Origin: Cunninghamia lanceolata
Taxonomy: Eukaryota > Streptophyta > Pinopsida > Cupressales > Cupressaceae
NCBI GenBank assembly: GCA_027924645.1
Contig: BSBN01000843.1
Span: forward strand, 620,001 to 684,000
Direction: 5' to 3'
DNA length: 64,000 nt
Positions 24,579 to 34,701 of the stretch are shown here, in pieces. Within the stretch, counting starts at the first letter, position 1; the number at the start of each line of letters is the position of its first letter. Made by a program: the position numbers and the translations under genes. Below the pieces are notes generated by a model. It did no database searches. It worked only from the letters and a program-made list of their open reading frames with translations, and was not told the origin of the DNA.

Positions 24579-25074
24579 TGTTGGTATGTGGTGACTAATC
24601 ATGCAAGTACTGTACACTCGTAATGTATCCTTGTTGAGGCTTGAGGCCGGGCTGGGCTAGGCCCTGAGCAAGGGTTTGGGGGCGGTAGCCCCCGAGAAGC
24701 AGGGGTTCGAGAGCGCAACCCCTAAAAATTTGTTTCCCTCTTTTTTGCCCGTTCGAAGTCAGTTGTCAATTTTTGTTAACCGACAAAAGAAAAATGAAAT
24801 TGTAAAACCCTAATTCTAGAAGCTTCCAAAAAGCTTGATATAAGTAGCTGGGATGTATGTTGGGGGTATGGAATTCGTGAGATTGTAATTTGTTTTGCAC
24901 TGGAGAATAAAATCATTGGATGGCTGAGTTTCTGTGGATGTAGCCCATTTTAGGTGAACCACGTTAAATTTCTGTGTTGATCTCTTTTGTGTTGTACTTC
25001 ATTGTTATATTTGGGTTATTTAATCTGAATATAATTGTCAGTGTTTATTGCTCCGATCTGCTTGAATCCTAACA
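24579..25074 (+). repeat. copia-1 3' LTR (496 bp)
   Basis: Begins TGTTGGTATG and ends CCTAACA, followed by TSD CCTAG (25,075-25,079). It matches the 5' LTR apart from substitutions and one 32-bp length difference around 24,690-24,725. Confidence 0.95.
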
Positions 25075-25196
25075 CCTAGGCCTACATAGTTGTACTATTC
25101 TATCATTGTTGATTTATTCTACAACAAACTTGATATAGCTATAGCCTTAACTATTGTTGTGATATCAGATTCATAAGTACTATTAATGCATTCATT

Positions 25197-25594
25197 TGTT
25201 AGATTTATAAATAAACTAAACCTACCAAAAACCTAATGCAAGAAATATAATAAATGAAACTATTCTAGCAAATGATACAAAATTAAAATAGCATAATAGA
25301 ATTAGTTCACATAAGATATATGCAAATACTCAAGAAGAAAAATAGCATTATGAGAGCACACCAAAGAATGAATGAATAAAAATCTCAAGGAGTGGATATA
25401 TATAGGAAAGAGGGGAGGCAAAACCAACCAATGAGAAAAGTAAATCCAACTACCAAAAATAGGCAGAGTTACACTCATGGAAGATATCATTTACCCTTAT
25501 TATGACCCACTCACTACAACTAAGAAATCTAAACAAAATGTGTAGGAAAACACATAATATCCAACTAAGAAAAATAAAAAATCCTACACTAATA
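25197..25594 (-). repeat. copia-2 3' LTR (left)
   Basis: 398 bp, TGTTAGATTT to CACTAATA; the final CA has become TA compared with the other copy (CACTAACA). The purine tract AAGAGGGGG on the minus strand (25,595-25,603) abuts it, marking this as the 3' LTR. Confidence 0.9.
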
Positions 25595-25603
25595 CCCCCT
25601 CTT
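25595..25603 (-). other. copia-2 polypurine tract
   Basis: Plus strand CCCCCTCTT, minus strand AAGAGGGGG, immediately before the 3' LTR in element orientation. Confidence 0.8.
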
Positions 25604-25662
25604 AAAAATAACTTAAGTGGGTGAAAAGATGGGTCCCAACAAATGAATCCTAAGGAGGTACC

Positions 25663-26833
25663 TGTTGTAGCTTAGGCGCGCGACCCTCAACCCCTCCCTT
25701 CTCGAACTCGTGCGGTCTCTGGCTAACCTCTCCGGTGGCACCCTCACTAACAGTTTGAGCTTTTGGTGTAGTGGCAGCCGGTGTAGTGTTAACAAATTGG
25801 CGACTCTACTGGGGAGGGGTTCGATTCCCGCTGATGAGCACTACTCGCCTCGTGTCTGTCTGTCCCGTGTCAGACAGCTCGGCTCAGGGGGGGTATGTTG
25901 TAGCTTAGGTGCGCGACCCTCAACCCCTCCCTTCTCGGGCCCGCGCAGTCTCTAGCTAACCTCTCCGATGGCACCCTCACTAACAGTTCAAGCTTTTGGT
26001 GTAGTGGTAGCCGGTGTAGTGTTAACAAATTGGTGACTCTACTGGGGAGGGGTTCAATTCCCGCTGATGCGCACTACTCACCTCGTGTCTGTCTGTCCCG
26101 TGTCGGACAGCTTAGCTCGGGGGGGTATGTTGTAGCTTAGGTGTGCGACCCTCAACCCCTCCCTTCTCGAGCCCGCGCGGTCTCTGGCTAACCTCTCCAG
26201 TGGTGCCCTCACTAACAGTTCAAGCTTTTGGTGTAGTGGTTGCCACTACACCAGCTGCCACTACACCAAAAGCTTGAACTGTTAGTGAGGGCACCACTGG
26301 AGAGGTTAGCCAGAGACCGCGTGGGCCTGAGAAGGGAGGGGTTGAGGGTCGCGTGCCTAAGCTACAACATACCCCCCCGAGCCGAGCAGTCTGACACAGG
26401 ACAGACGGACACGAGGCGAGTAGTGCCCATCAGCGGGAATCAAACCCCTCCCTAGTAGAGTCGCCAATTTGTTAACACTACACTAGCTGCCACTACACCA
26501 AAAGCTCGAACTGTTAGTGAGGGCGCCACCAGAGAGGATAGCCAAAGACCGCGCAGGCCCGAGAAGGGAGGGGTTGAGGGTCGCGCGCCTAAGCTACAAC
26601 ATACCCCCATAAGCTGAGATGTCCAACACGAGACAAACGGACACGAGGCGAGTAGTGCGCATCAGCAGGAATCAAACCCCTCCCCAGTAGAGTCGCCAAT
26701 TTGTTAACACTACACCGGCTGCCACTACACCAAAAGCTTGAACTATTAATGAGGGCGCCATTGGAGAGGTTAGCCAGAGACCGCGCGGGCCTGAGAAGGG
26801 AGGGGTTGAGGGTCGTGTGCCTAAGCTACAATA
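25663..26833. mobile_element. Palindromic array of TRIM-like miniature LTR elements
   Basis: Units of 232-233 bp start TGTTGTAGCTTAGG at 25,663, 25,896 and 26,128. After an inversion point at 26,241 the same units run in reverse, ending GCTACAACA at 26,369 and 26,601 and GCTACAATA at 26,833. Each full unit has a 132-bp LTR-like part (TGTTGTAGC…GTGTTAACA), then AAT and a PBS-like TGGCGACTCTACTGGGGA (25,798-25,815). About 80 bp of leader follows, then a G-rich PPT (CTCAGGGGGGGTA) just before the next LTR. The array as a whole is flanked by TSD GTACC (25,658-25,662; 26,834-26,838), so it integrated as one piece. No coding capacity. A tRNA-derived SINE array is an alternative, since a perfect B box GGTTCGATTCC follows the PBS. 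Confidence 0.85.
25798..25815 (+). other. PBS-like site in the first TRIM unit
   Basis: TGGCGACTCTACTGGGGA, three bases after the LTR end; its complement ends AGAGTCGCCA, the 3' end expected of a plant Arg tRNA. It differs from the PBS of the Ogre-like element at 32,834-32,851 by one base. Confidence 0.65.
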
Positions 26834-26838
26834 GTACC

Positions 26839-28006
26839 CATGTATAAATAGATCCTACTCAAAAGAGAGAGAATAGACCCCGCAAAGTAGAGAAAGTAAG
26901 GAGTAGGTAGCCCCCTTGAAAAAGTAGCCTCTTGCACCCCAACAAAGCTCATAAATGAAGAAACTTGCTTTTTGTGAAGATGTTAGAAATTTTCTTAGAA
27001 GTTAGGCAATATCAAAGATTAATGACCTACCCATGTATAAACTCCAAGATGTAGTGCATGTGAACCTCTATGTGATTGGTCCACTGATGGTGGACTAGGT
27101 TCTATGAAATTTGTATGACACTTTGGTTGTCAAAAAATATGATAAATGATCATCTGAACTAGATACCAAACTCATTAAGGATGTGTTGAAGCCAAATAGC
27201 CTCAGTGGTGGCATTAGCAACCCAACAATACTTAGCCTTAGTGGGAGATAGAGAAACAATAGACTACTTCTTACTCGACCAACAAATAAGATCTAAACCA
27301 AGTGAGAAGTTGTAATGTGAAGTGGACTTGTGATCCTAAGATTTACCTTCCTAATCCAAATCTATATACCCCACCAAGTTAATATTAATGCCTACTACAT
27401 AATAAATCCCAAGACTATATGTACCCTAATTGTAATGGAGAATCCACATGGTTGACTTCTAGTGTGTCTTATGGGGCTCCTACATAAACTAAGAGACCAT
27501 GCCCACAACTTATGAAATGTCGAATCTTGTGTGAGAGATAAATGAGGCTCCTAACAAGATATCAATACAAGGTAGTATAAACCAAAGGCAAAGAGCACCA
27601 AGCCTCAAATTTAACTCTAGAAAGAAAGGGAGTTAAACCAAGATTTTAATTATCCATGTGAAATTGTGAGAGAAAATCAAGAGAATACTTGGATTGTGCA
27701 ATGGTAATCCTAGAAGTAGATTGAGATATCTCAATCCTAAGAAAGTAATGCAACAAGCCCAAGTCAGTCATCAAAAACCTATCATGAAGGGTAGTTTTCA
27801 TTGTCACAGTGTATGAAGAACTCCCTGTGATCAAAAGATCATCAATATTTAGAACCATAGTGAGGAGAGAATCATCATTTTGTAGAATGTAGATGTTCAA
27901 ATTTAAATGATAATGGGAAAACCCAACTATGAGAAGGAAGGAGTTAATCTTGGCATACCATGCCTAGGGGGCCTATTTCAAGCCATAGATAGATTTCCTA
28001 AGTTTG
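26839..28006 (-). pseudogene. copia-2 RT (3' part) and RNase H remnant
   Basis: On the minus strand from 28,006 the frame reads KLRKSIYGLK (usual palm-domain motif), then at 27,900-27,646 an 84-codon stretch with LNIDDLLITGSS (Tyr of YVDD replaced by Ile), MTDLGLLHYFL and QSKYSLDFL. Further down are RNase H traces (SKKQSIVSLSPTKAKY, ATTEAIWLQHIL, FDNQSVIQIS) near 27,270-27,100. Many stops. The 5' end of this RT lies 23 kb away at 51,191-51,473, separated by the Ogre-like insertion. Confidence 0.88.
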
Positions 28007-28169
28007 CATACTGTTACCTTTTCATTCACCCTTATTCAATTTTTCATAATCATTCCCTAAGCAAACGTCAATCTACCATTTTCCCTTATTGGTCAATATA
28101 TTTATTCCTTAGGTCGGCTCTTTTTTTTAAAATTCATTCGCCTGTCGTCTTATGTGCAAAATAATTGTA

Positions 28170-28345
28170 GTATTGAACCTTTGAACTTGAACCCTTTTCA
28201 AAAAGTTCAACGGTTCAATGTTCAATGTTTCTAGAGAACTCATTCACCCTTGGTCCCCTTGCGTGAATTTGTATCTTTGAACCTCCCGATCGAACCTCAT
28301 ATCGGAGTTCAAAAGTTCAATGGTTCAAAGGTTCAATGTTCCGTA
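28170..28345 (+). repeat. TTCAA/TTGAA cluster in the Ogre-like LTR
   Basis: Repeated words ATTGAACCTTTGAAC, GTTCAACGGTTCAATG and GGTTCAAAGGTTCAATG alternate in both orientations and could fold into hairpins. The matching region in the 3' LTR (46,560-46,745) has an extra copy of a repeat unit, so the cluster changes length. Confidence 0.8.
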
Positions 28346-28617
28346 ACAAATGTACCCATGAATTAGTCTCACTTTCCTAAAGTCTTCTTTAAGTTAAAAT
28401 TGCGGGAGACTTTAAAGGAGGAAATCATTTAGAGGGAGATATATTCGGAACACCTTATGAAATGGAAAGTTTTAACTTTCAAGAGGTTATGGACTATGAT
28501 TACACATCAAGGTTGTGTGCGAGAACTACTTACAATTAATGCGTCTGTCAGAATTTATGTCTTATCAAGCAAATTCAGCACGAATTAATTGATCCAGTAA
28601 TTATTCGACCAGATTTT

Positions 28618-31600
28618 ATGCCTTTTATCGAGAAAGAACAGGCCAATTTTAGCAGTAAAACATACAAGGTGATACAAAGGGGAAATAGCGCTGGAGATAA
28701 AAGATTTTTCTTGCCCAGTTTGACAGTGATTTCAGATCCGTTGAAGGTGAGTTTGACTTTTCTTATAGTTGTTCCCATTATTTTGTTGAAAAAGAGAATC
28801 ATTTTGAGTTTTTGGTATTGTTAAAGCAGTTCAAAGCATTTTCCATTCTATTTATCCAAACTGTAGCCATGAAAGCTACATGTCTTGGTTCCAAACATGG
28901 TTCTAGCCTTGTTTGTTCTCTTCCTAAATATGGAGATACCTTTTTAGCTCAGTATGATTTAGAGTATTTTAAGGAAAGGGCTAAAAATCCTATATCTACC
29001 CCTATGATGGAAAGGATAGTGGAAAATGGTTTAATTGAAGCTGTAGCTTTTCCTATGGCGGTACAATGCCCTAAGTTAGTTCTCCAATGCATGAGCAAAA
29101 ATGACCCTCAAAATAGATGCATTAGAGCTTCTGATGGTAATGTGTTATTGCCTGTTAATAGACAAACCCTAATGGCCGTAATGAAAATCCCACCTAAGGA
29201 GCCATACTCTGATCTTAACATTACTTCCTCTTATAGTTATTTTTCATTGAAGAAGGCAAATTACAAGAGTGTAATTGCAAGAAATTGGCTATTGAAATTT
29301 CAAAAGGGAGGTTCGAGGCTGCCCAAATCACTAACAAGGGAACATATGATACCAAAAATAAAAGATATCATGGTGTTGTTACACAGGTTAAAAGGTAGTT
29401 CTCAAGCATTCTATTGGGAGGATTGGATGTACTTCTTTATACAAGTGATCCTTCAAGGAGAACAATATCTGGATTGGGCAGAAATCATAGCTGAATGTTT
29501 ACATCAGGGTTTGAGTAATTATCTAGGAAATAAAGACTTTTACATGTCCTCGTATCTCTTTTACTGTTTGGCATCCACAAGGCAATGGAGAGGATTACCT
29601 CATGCATCCTTAGTTGAAGATATCAAAATTTATGATTATTACTCTCATTTACAAATGCAAAAGTGTTATGAAAATTATGGAAGAGTTAATGATGTTTTCA
29701 CCAATAGGATGGTTTATGAGTTGACAAGCAATATTAATAAAAGGATGTCTGATGAGGCCATGCAATTAATCAGTATCTATGGCAGCTTCTTCATTCAGTT
29801 TCCTAGATTCACTTACATCAGAGTTGGCAGTTTTGAAGGTAAGCCTGTGAAACTGCCCAGATATGTCTTTGACTGCTTTGTATTGATCAAAGTTTGTAGG
29901 TAGCTAGCTCATATAGATAATAAATTTTCAATGAAAAGAGAGTCTAGTATATCTTTCCCTGTTGAGCTTGGTCACTATTCATGTCAATCAGTTTCTGATG
30001 CTTTAAATCTAGAGGTGGGCCTAAAGAAGTTCAATTTTCAATATTATAATGCTAGACCCAGGTTCCATAGCAAAGGTTTTGCTAGAGACAATTTGGATTT
30101 TGGAGAGGGATTTTCACACATTCCCCAAATAGAGGACTATTGGGAAGATTGCCCAAATGAATTTGAAGTTAGAAAAAGGACTTGGTGCAAATTTTCCTTA
30201 GGGCAAATAGTCACCCTTAACCTGAAAATGAATATTACTGGAATAATAGACGATGAGGAACAAGTGATCGATTCTCATTTTGAACAAGTAAAATAGCTAC
30301 CTATTCCAGAAGTTGATTGGAATAGAGATGAAGAGGATCGGGTCAAAGTTAAAACCCTCCCCGTAATAAGAAGAACTAAAAAATGGTTAAGAGAACGGAG
30401 ATTGAAAAAGGTTCAAAATGAAGATTACCAACGGTGTGCACCCATTGATGAATCACAATCTCTTGTAAGCTCTTCTAATCAGCTTATTAATATCTATGAT
30501 GTAGGTACTCCAAAGTCAAAAATTGAAAAGGGTTTTGTCACCAAAAAGTCTAAGAAAACCCTTGTGACTATTCTGCCTTCTCGCACCACCAGGTCAAGAA
30601 CTAAGAGTAGGAAGAAGAAGGAAATTTCAGAAAGAATAGTTGTGGATCTAAACACTGAAGAAGATTCAAAAGAAATAATGAGTGATAAAGGGTTTGGTTC
30701 ACCAATGGAAGAAGAAATCAATACGAACCAACAGGCAGAGATTGCTTTGGATTCTACCAATTTGATGATATTACCAAATGCACCCTCTGAACAGCTTACT
30801 CCTGATAAAGAAGTTCCAGTCACTGCACCTAGATGGTTGGAAAATTCAATTAATGATAAAAGGAAAATAGTTCCATTTTCTTTACCATTGGAAGATATGG
30901 TTAGGAAATGTCTAGGCAAGGCTCTAAAATCTAAAAAGCTGAAAACCACTTCCAGGGTGGACATTAATCCCAATACAGGAAATTGGAGTGTAGAGATAGC
31001 CCGACCAATAGCTGATGAAGAAGTTCAGGACCCCATAGTCCAAGATTTTGCAGTAGAAAGAATAGATCTTGGAATTGCATCGTGTGCTGCAGATGTGCAC
31101 CATCTCGAGGCATCTACTAAAAAGATAGTTAGCCGTACATGGAAAGACGAAAAGGATAAGAGGGAGTTGAAGCAAGCTTTACGATCAATGGCAGAATATA
31201 TTGATGTCATTCACAATCTAGATCCACAACCTATTTCTCAATTATCTCTGTCTTTTGATCCAAAATCTCTAGTTAATCAGAAAATGCTTGATCAAATACA
31301 TAGAAACAAGATGGTGACCAAAGTGTTCAATGACTAGCTGGATGGTATCATCCAAAAGGGTACATAATATATTAACAAGTTGAAAGGTATATATGATGAA
31401 ACCATGGTTACTGTTGAAGATTTAAAAATACAGAATGCCTCATGGGAAAAAGATGAAGGAAAATGGATGAGTGTAATAAATCAAATAGGTGAAATTCAGA
31501 AGTATGGGGTGACAAAATTTTTATCAAAAAAGAATATAACAAGCCTGAACGACAATATGCTATATTTAAGCAGGAGAAACATTGAATGGAGAAACTCAGT

Positions 31601-32054
31601 GTCAAGACAAGGACAAATGGAGTTTACAAAGATGATTAAAGAGATAACTAAGTTTACCCAGTCTTTACAACATGAATTAGAATGTATCAATGTGAAGTAC
31701 ATAAAAGATGATAGTGAGCTAGAAAGGGATATTGATACTGTTGTACAATCCTTCAAAGAGAAAATTAGTTTTGTCAAAGAAAATGATAACCTGATAATTG
31801 ATGATTTATCCCGAATATCAAAAGTGGAATCGCTACTTCACCTTTGCGTCGATGCTCTCCCAAAGCATGCAGAAAAGGTAGCAAGCATTCGAAAAGAAAA
31901 GGATGTTTGGAAGGCACGAGTTAAACATATTGGCATCCCTAATTTCCCAAAAATTTAGGAGTTTGTTGCTGCATACCAAGAATGGAAGACACAACGTGTC
32001 TCTTCAGCAGAACAAAACAAATCTGGAGATTCCAACGTGCTACCCCAGTCATGA
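28618..32054 (+). pseudogene. Long unknown protein encoded inside the Ogre-like 5' LTR
   Basis: A possible first exon (28,618-28,746, 43 codons, MPFIEKEQ…DPLK) ends at AAG/GTGAGT, and an 83-bp GT-AG gap leads in phase to a 1,075-codon frame from 28,830 to TGA at 32,052-32,054. Unspliced, the large frame can start at the ATG at 28,812. The N-terminal 350 residues look globular (LPVNRQTLMAVMKIPPKEPY, FYWEDWMYFFIQVILQGEQY). The middle is charged with a basic patch (KKSKKTL…RTTRSRTKSRKKK). The last 250 residues are helical and probably coiled-coil. Stops at 29,901 and 31,956 are shared with the other LTR; 30,294, 31,335 and 31,365 are unique here. No frameshift. I do not recognise the family; no protease, RT or gag motif is present. 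Confidence 0.8.
28747..28829 (+). other. Candidate 83-bp intron in the LTR frame
   Basis: Begins GTGAGT after CCGTTGAAG and ends TTAAAGCAG before TTCAAAGC; removal joins two frames in phase (…DPLK/FKAFSIL…). The same sites and the same 83-bp length are kept in the 3' LTR (47,150-47,232). Splicing is inferred, not shown. Confidence 0.45.
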
Positions 32055-32833
32055 TCGTGCTTTTATAATCTTTTTATATAGTTATTTAGTTGGGGAATTA
32101 TGTTTAAAAACTCTATCTTTTAATCAGTTTTCAAGAAACTAAATCCCACTATGGGTCAGAGTTTGTTTTAACTCTAGGTTTAAAGAACAATTAATTAGTG
32201 TAAACTATATATATATATATATGTTTTTGTTTTTTTAAAACGGGGATGGAGAGATAGAAAAAAAAGAGACAAGGAATTTTGGAGCTGAACTTTTATGTTT
32301 ATAATGTATGTGATGTTTGTCTGAAAAAATTTTATCTGTGAATGAGAAGACGAAATGATTGCTACAAACTTAAATCTGTGTGTTTAAGTGCATGAAATCG
32401 ATTTTCTGTGCGAGCTCTTCTTTTATATGGTAATTATCCTTTCACTGGTTGACTCATCATATATGTTTTATCATTTACTAGTTCAGTGATATATGCATAT
32501 ATTTATATATATATCTGATTATTATTGAAGATAGAATCTATGCGTTCTATCACTGAATGATCTTATATGAAAGAAAAGATATCGCATTCGTGACATAGTG
32601 ATGTGTGAATGTTAGTTTACCTTAAATGCTTTCTGGTTAAAAGTGTATTCAAATGATTAGAATAGTTTAAATTCATTAAAGATTTAAAAGGGAGTTGTAC
32701 CTTAATTTAGAGGGGAATTATTTCTAATGGTTCACCCAATTGTTGTTTAACTTATTTGCTCTGAAAAAGAAAGGGTTATAGAGTCAGAACAAAATGTTTT
32801 TAGACCAAGACAAATCTGTTAACCAATAGTTTT

Positions 32834-32851
32834 TGGCAACTCTACTGGGGA
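32834..32851 (+). other. PBS of the Ogre-like element
   Basis: TGGCAACTCTACTGGGGA, five bases (GTTTT) after the 5' LTR end. The complement ends AGAGTTGCCA, close to the 3' end of a plant Arg tRNA, the primer I recall for Ogre elements. Confidence 0.75.
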
Positions 32852-32898
32852 ATCAAAGTTGTTTGTTTAAAGATTAGTCGCCCTAGTATGAGGCAATG

Positions 32899-34701
32899 AT
32901 GGTGCTTTCTCATGAAAATATAATTCATGTTCTACAGCCTAATCTTGGTTTTCAAGACGAACAGGAATACATAATTAGTCAGTTAAATACTCTTGCATGG
33001 CGCACTCGCCGAAATATTGATGATTATAGAAGGGCAAGCTGAGTATTGGAAAGGGAAGAAGAATTGGCTGATAATTTGAGATTGTTGTTACTCAGACAAA
33101 GAAGGAGGCAAGCTGAAAACGTAGTTAGAAATCAAGCCCCTGAAGTCCTAAGAGGTCAAGAATAGCCTAGAAACTAATAACTAGTTATCCAGTTGCAGTT
33201 TAATAAACTGGAGTTCAGAAGATACACAAGATCTTTGAGGAGAGAGGGAGTTGAAGATCCTACTTTTCAAACGCTGCAAAGCCTAAATTTTCCTTATATT
33301 CCTACTCCAATTAGAAGAGCTAGAAGTAGACCCCCTAGCCCTCCTAAACCCTCTACATCCTCTGTCTGCCAAGCCTTAACTCTCTCTGGCACTGTCATCC
33401 CCTCTGCTATAAGCTTTCTACTAATGGCCCAACCTTGGGGAGCAACTATAGGGCCTCTAAATTTAGGGGCCAACCTGAATCCTCTACCTAAAAATGCAAG
33501 AGAAAACTTACCCAAGTTTAATGGAGATGGAAAACAATCACCAGATGAGCATCTGAATGCCTTTGCCACAGCATGTGGTGTGTTAGGTGTACAACATCAA
33601 GATGTAGCCATAAGGCTTTTTGTGCAAACTCTAACTGATACTGCAGCAAAATGGTTTTATCATCTATCTGACTCTTCAATTACAAATTGGAATGATATGA
33701 AAACTGCATTCGAAAACAGATTCAAAAGCGTAGAAGATGAACATTCTCTTTTTGCTCAATTGACTCAACTCAAGAAAGAAATACATGAGCCTATGAGGGA
33801 ATTTATAGCCAAATTCAATAGAATTGTACACAAAATCACAAATGCTAAAAGGTCAACTCCTAAGAATCACAAATGTTTTTTTATCAATTCAATGCCTCTT
33901 GATATTACTTTTCATCTTAGAAGAGGTGCAGTTGCCGACTTAGCAAATGCACAAACCTTGGCAATTGGGTTAGAAGATGATCTTCTTATGGCTAGAAAAT
34001 GGAAGAAAGAAGTCGAAGTACCTAATGCTCATCCCTCATCCTCTACAGATCCTGTGGTTCAAAGATTAGTAAATGATATGATTACTTTAAAAAGACAATT
34101 GCCCAAGGTTGGTACTTCATTTCAACAACCATATCAAGATGTCAGCAGAAGAAATTTTAATCAACGGACAAATAGTGGTAAGACATTGCAACTTACATCA
34201 GCACAATCAAGGTTAGCTATTGAAGCTTCTCCTAGAAGAGGGAATATGTGTGCCTTTCATTTGACTACTGATCATGATGGAAATTCTTGTCTAGAGATGC
34301 TTAGATATGCTCAAATGGCTGCTACTCAAGATGTATTGGGAGAAATTACCAAAGAAGAAAGGAACTCTGAGGAACTTGGTGACTCTGAAATACACTTCCT
34401 AGAATATGAATCAGATTCAGAAAGAGGAGGTGAAATATTGGTTACTCTTGAAGATCCTTCATGTGCTGTGCTTACCAGAAGTCAGAAGAATCCTAGATTT
34501 TCTAATACTCAAGAAGTGCATGTTAAAGGTAAGGAGCCTCTTATTAGAACCTCTGATACTAATTCGAAGGCCCAAGAAGTTAAATTGTTACAAAGGAATG
34601 ATAATGAAACTTCTTTTGATATTGTAGAATTTTGTAAGTCTTCAAGGATTCAAATATCCCCTACCGAATATCTTAAGTTGAATCCCAAGAGAACTTGGTA
34701 A
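32899..34701 (+). pseudogene. Ogre-like gag
   Basis: The capsid domain (about 33,500-34,030) shows LPKFNGDGKQSPDEHLNAF, AAKWFYHL, WNDMKTAFENRF and MREFIAKFNRIVHKI, the Retrotrans_gag pattern. A Tat-type knuckle CX2HX4HX4C (CAFH…DHDGNSC) lies near 34,250-34,290. An N-terminal extension in the same frame runs back to an ATG at 32,899 but has stops at 33,041, 33,163 and 33,175-33,180; the longest open part starts at 33,193. The frame ends at a TAA at 34,699. A one-base shift just upstream would continue it into protease (ELGKLVKYVKGD), so gag and protease were probably one frame. Confidence 0.9.

Larger units (their letters stand above)
19972..25074 (+). mobile_element. Complete but inactive Ty1/copia retrotransposon (copia-1)
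   Basis: Full element of about 5.1 kb: 5' LTR, PBS, gag, protease, integrase, reverse transcriptase, RNase H, PPT and 3' LTR. Integrase before RT identifies Ty1/copia. LTRs begin TGTTGG and end CCTAACA, and the 5-bp target duplication CCTAG is perfect at 19,967-19,971 and 25,075-25,079. By hand count the LTRs differ at roughly 8-9% of positions, so the insertion is old. Gag-pol is broken by a frameshift and many stops; several look like cytosine deamination (CGA to TGA, CAG to TAG). Confidence 0.96.
28012..32828 (+). repeat. 5' LTR of the Ogre-like element
   Basis: 4,817 bp from TGTTACC to CCAATA (CCAACA in the 3' LTR; terminal C to T change). It contains a GGTTCAA/TTGAACC-rich cluster at 28,170-28,345, the unknown reading frame at 28,618-32,054 and an AT-rich tail with short TA repeats near 32,206-32,221 and 32,494-32,515. 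Confidence 0.95.

Noticed and set aside
25780..25840. tRNA genes repeated in the 25.7-26.8 kb array
   Set aside because: The B-box word is perfect but no acceptor stem or anticodon arm fits, and LTR/PBS/PPT order with a TSD explains the array better.
25663..26833. CRISPR-like regular repeat array
   Set aside because: Units are 232 bp, contiguous and partly inverted, in plant nuclear DNA; there are no spacers or cas genes.
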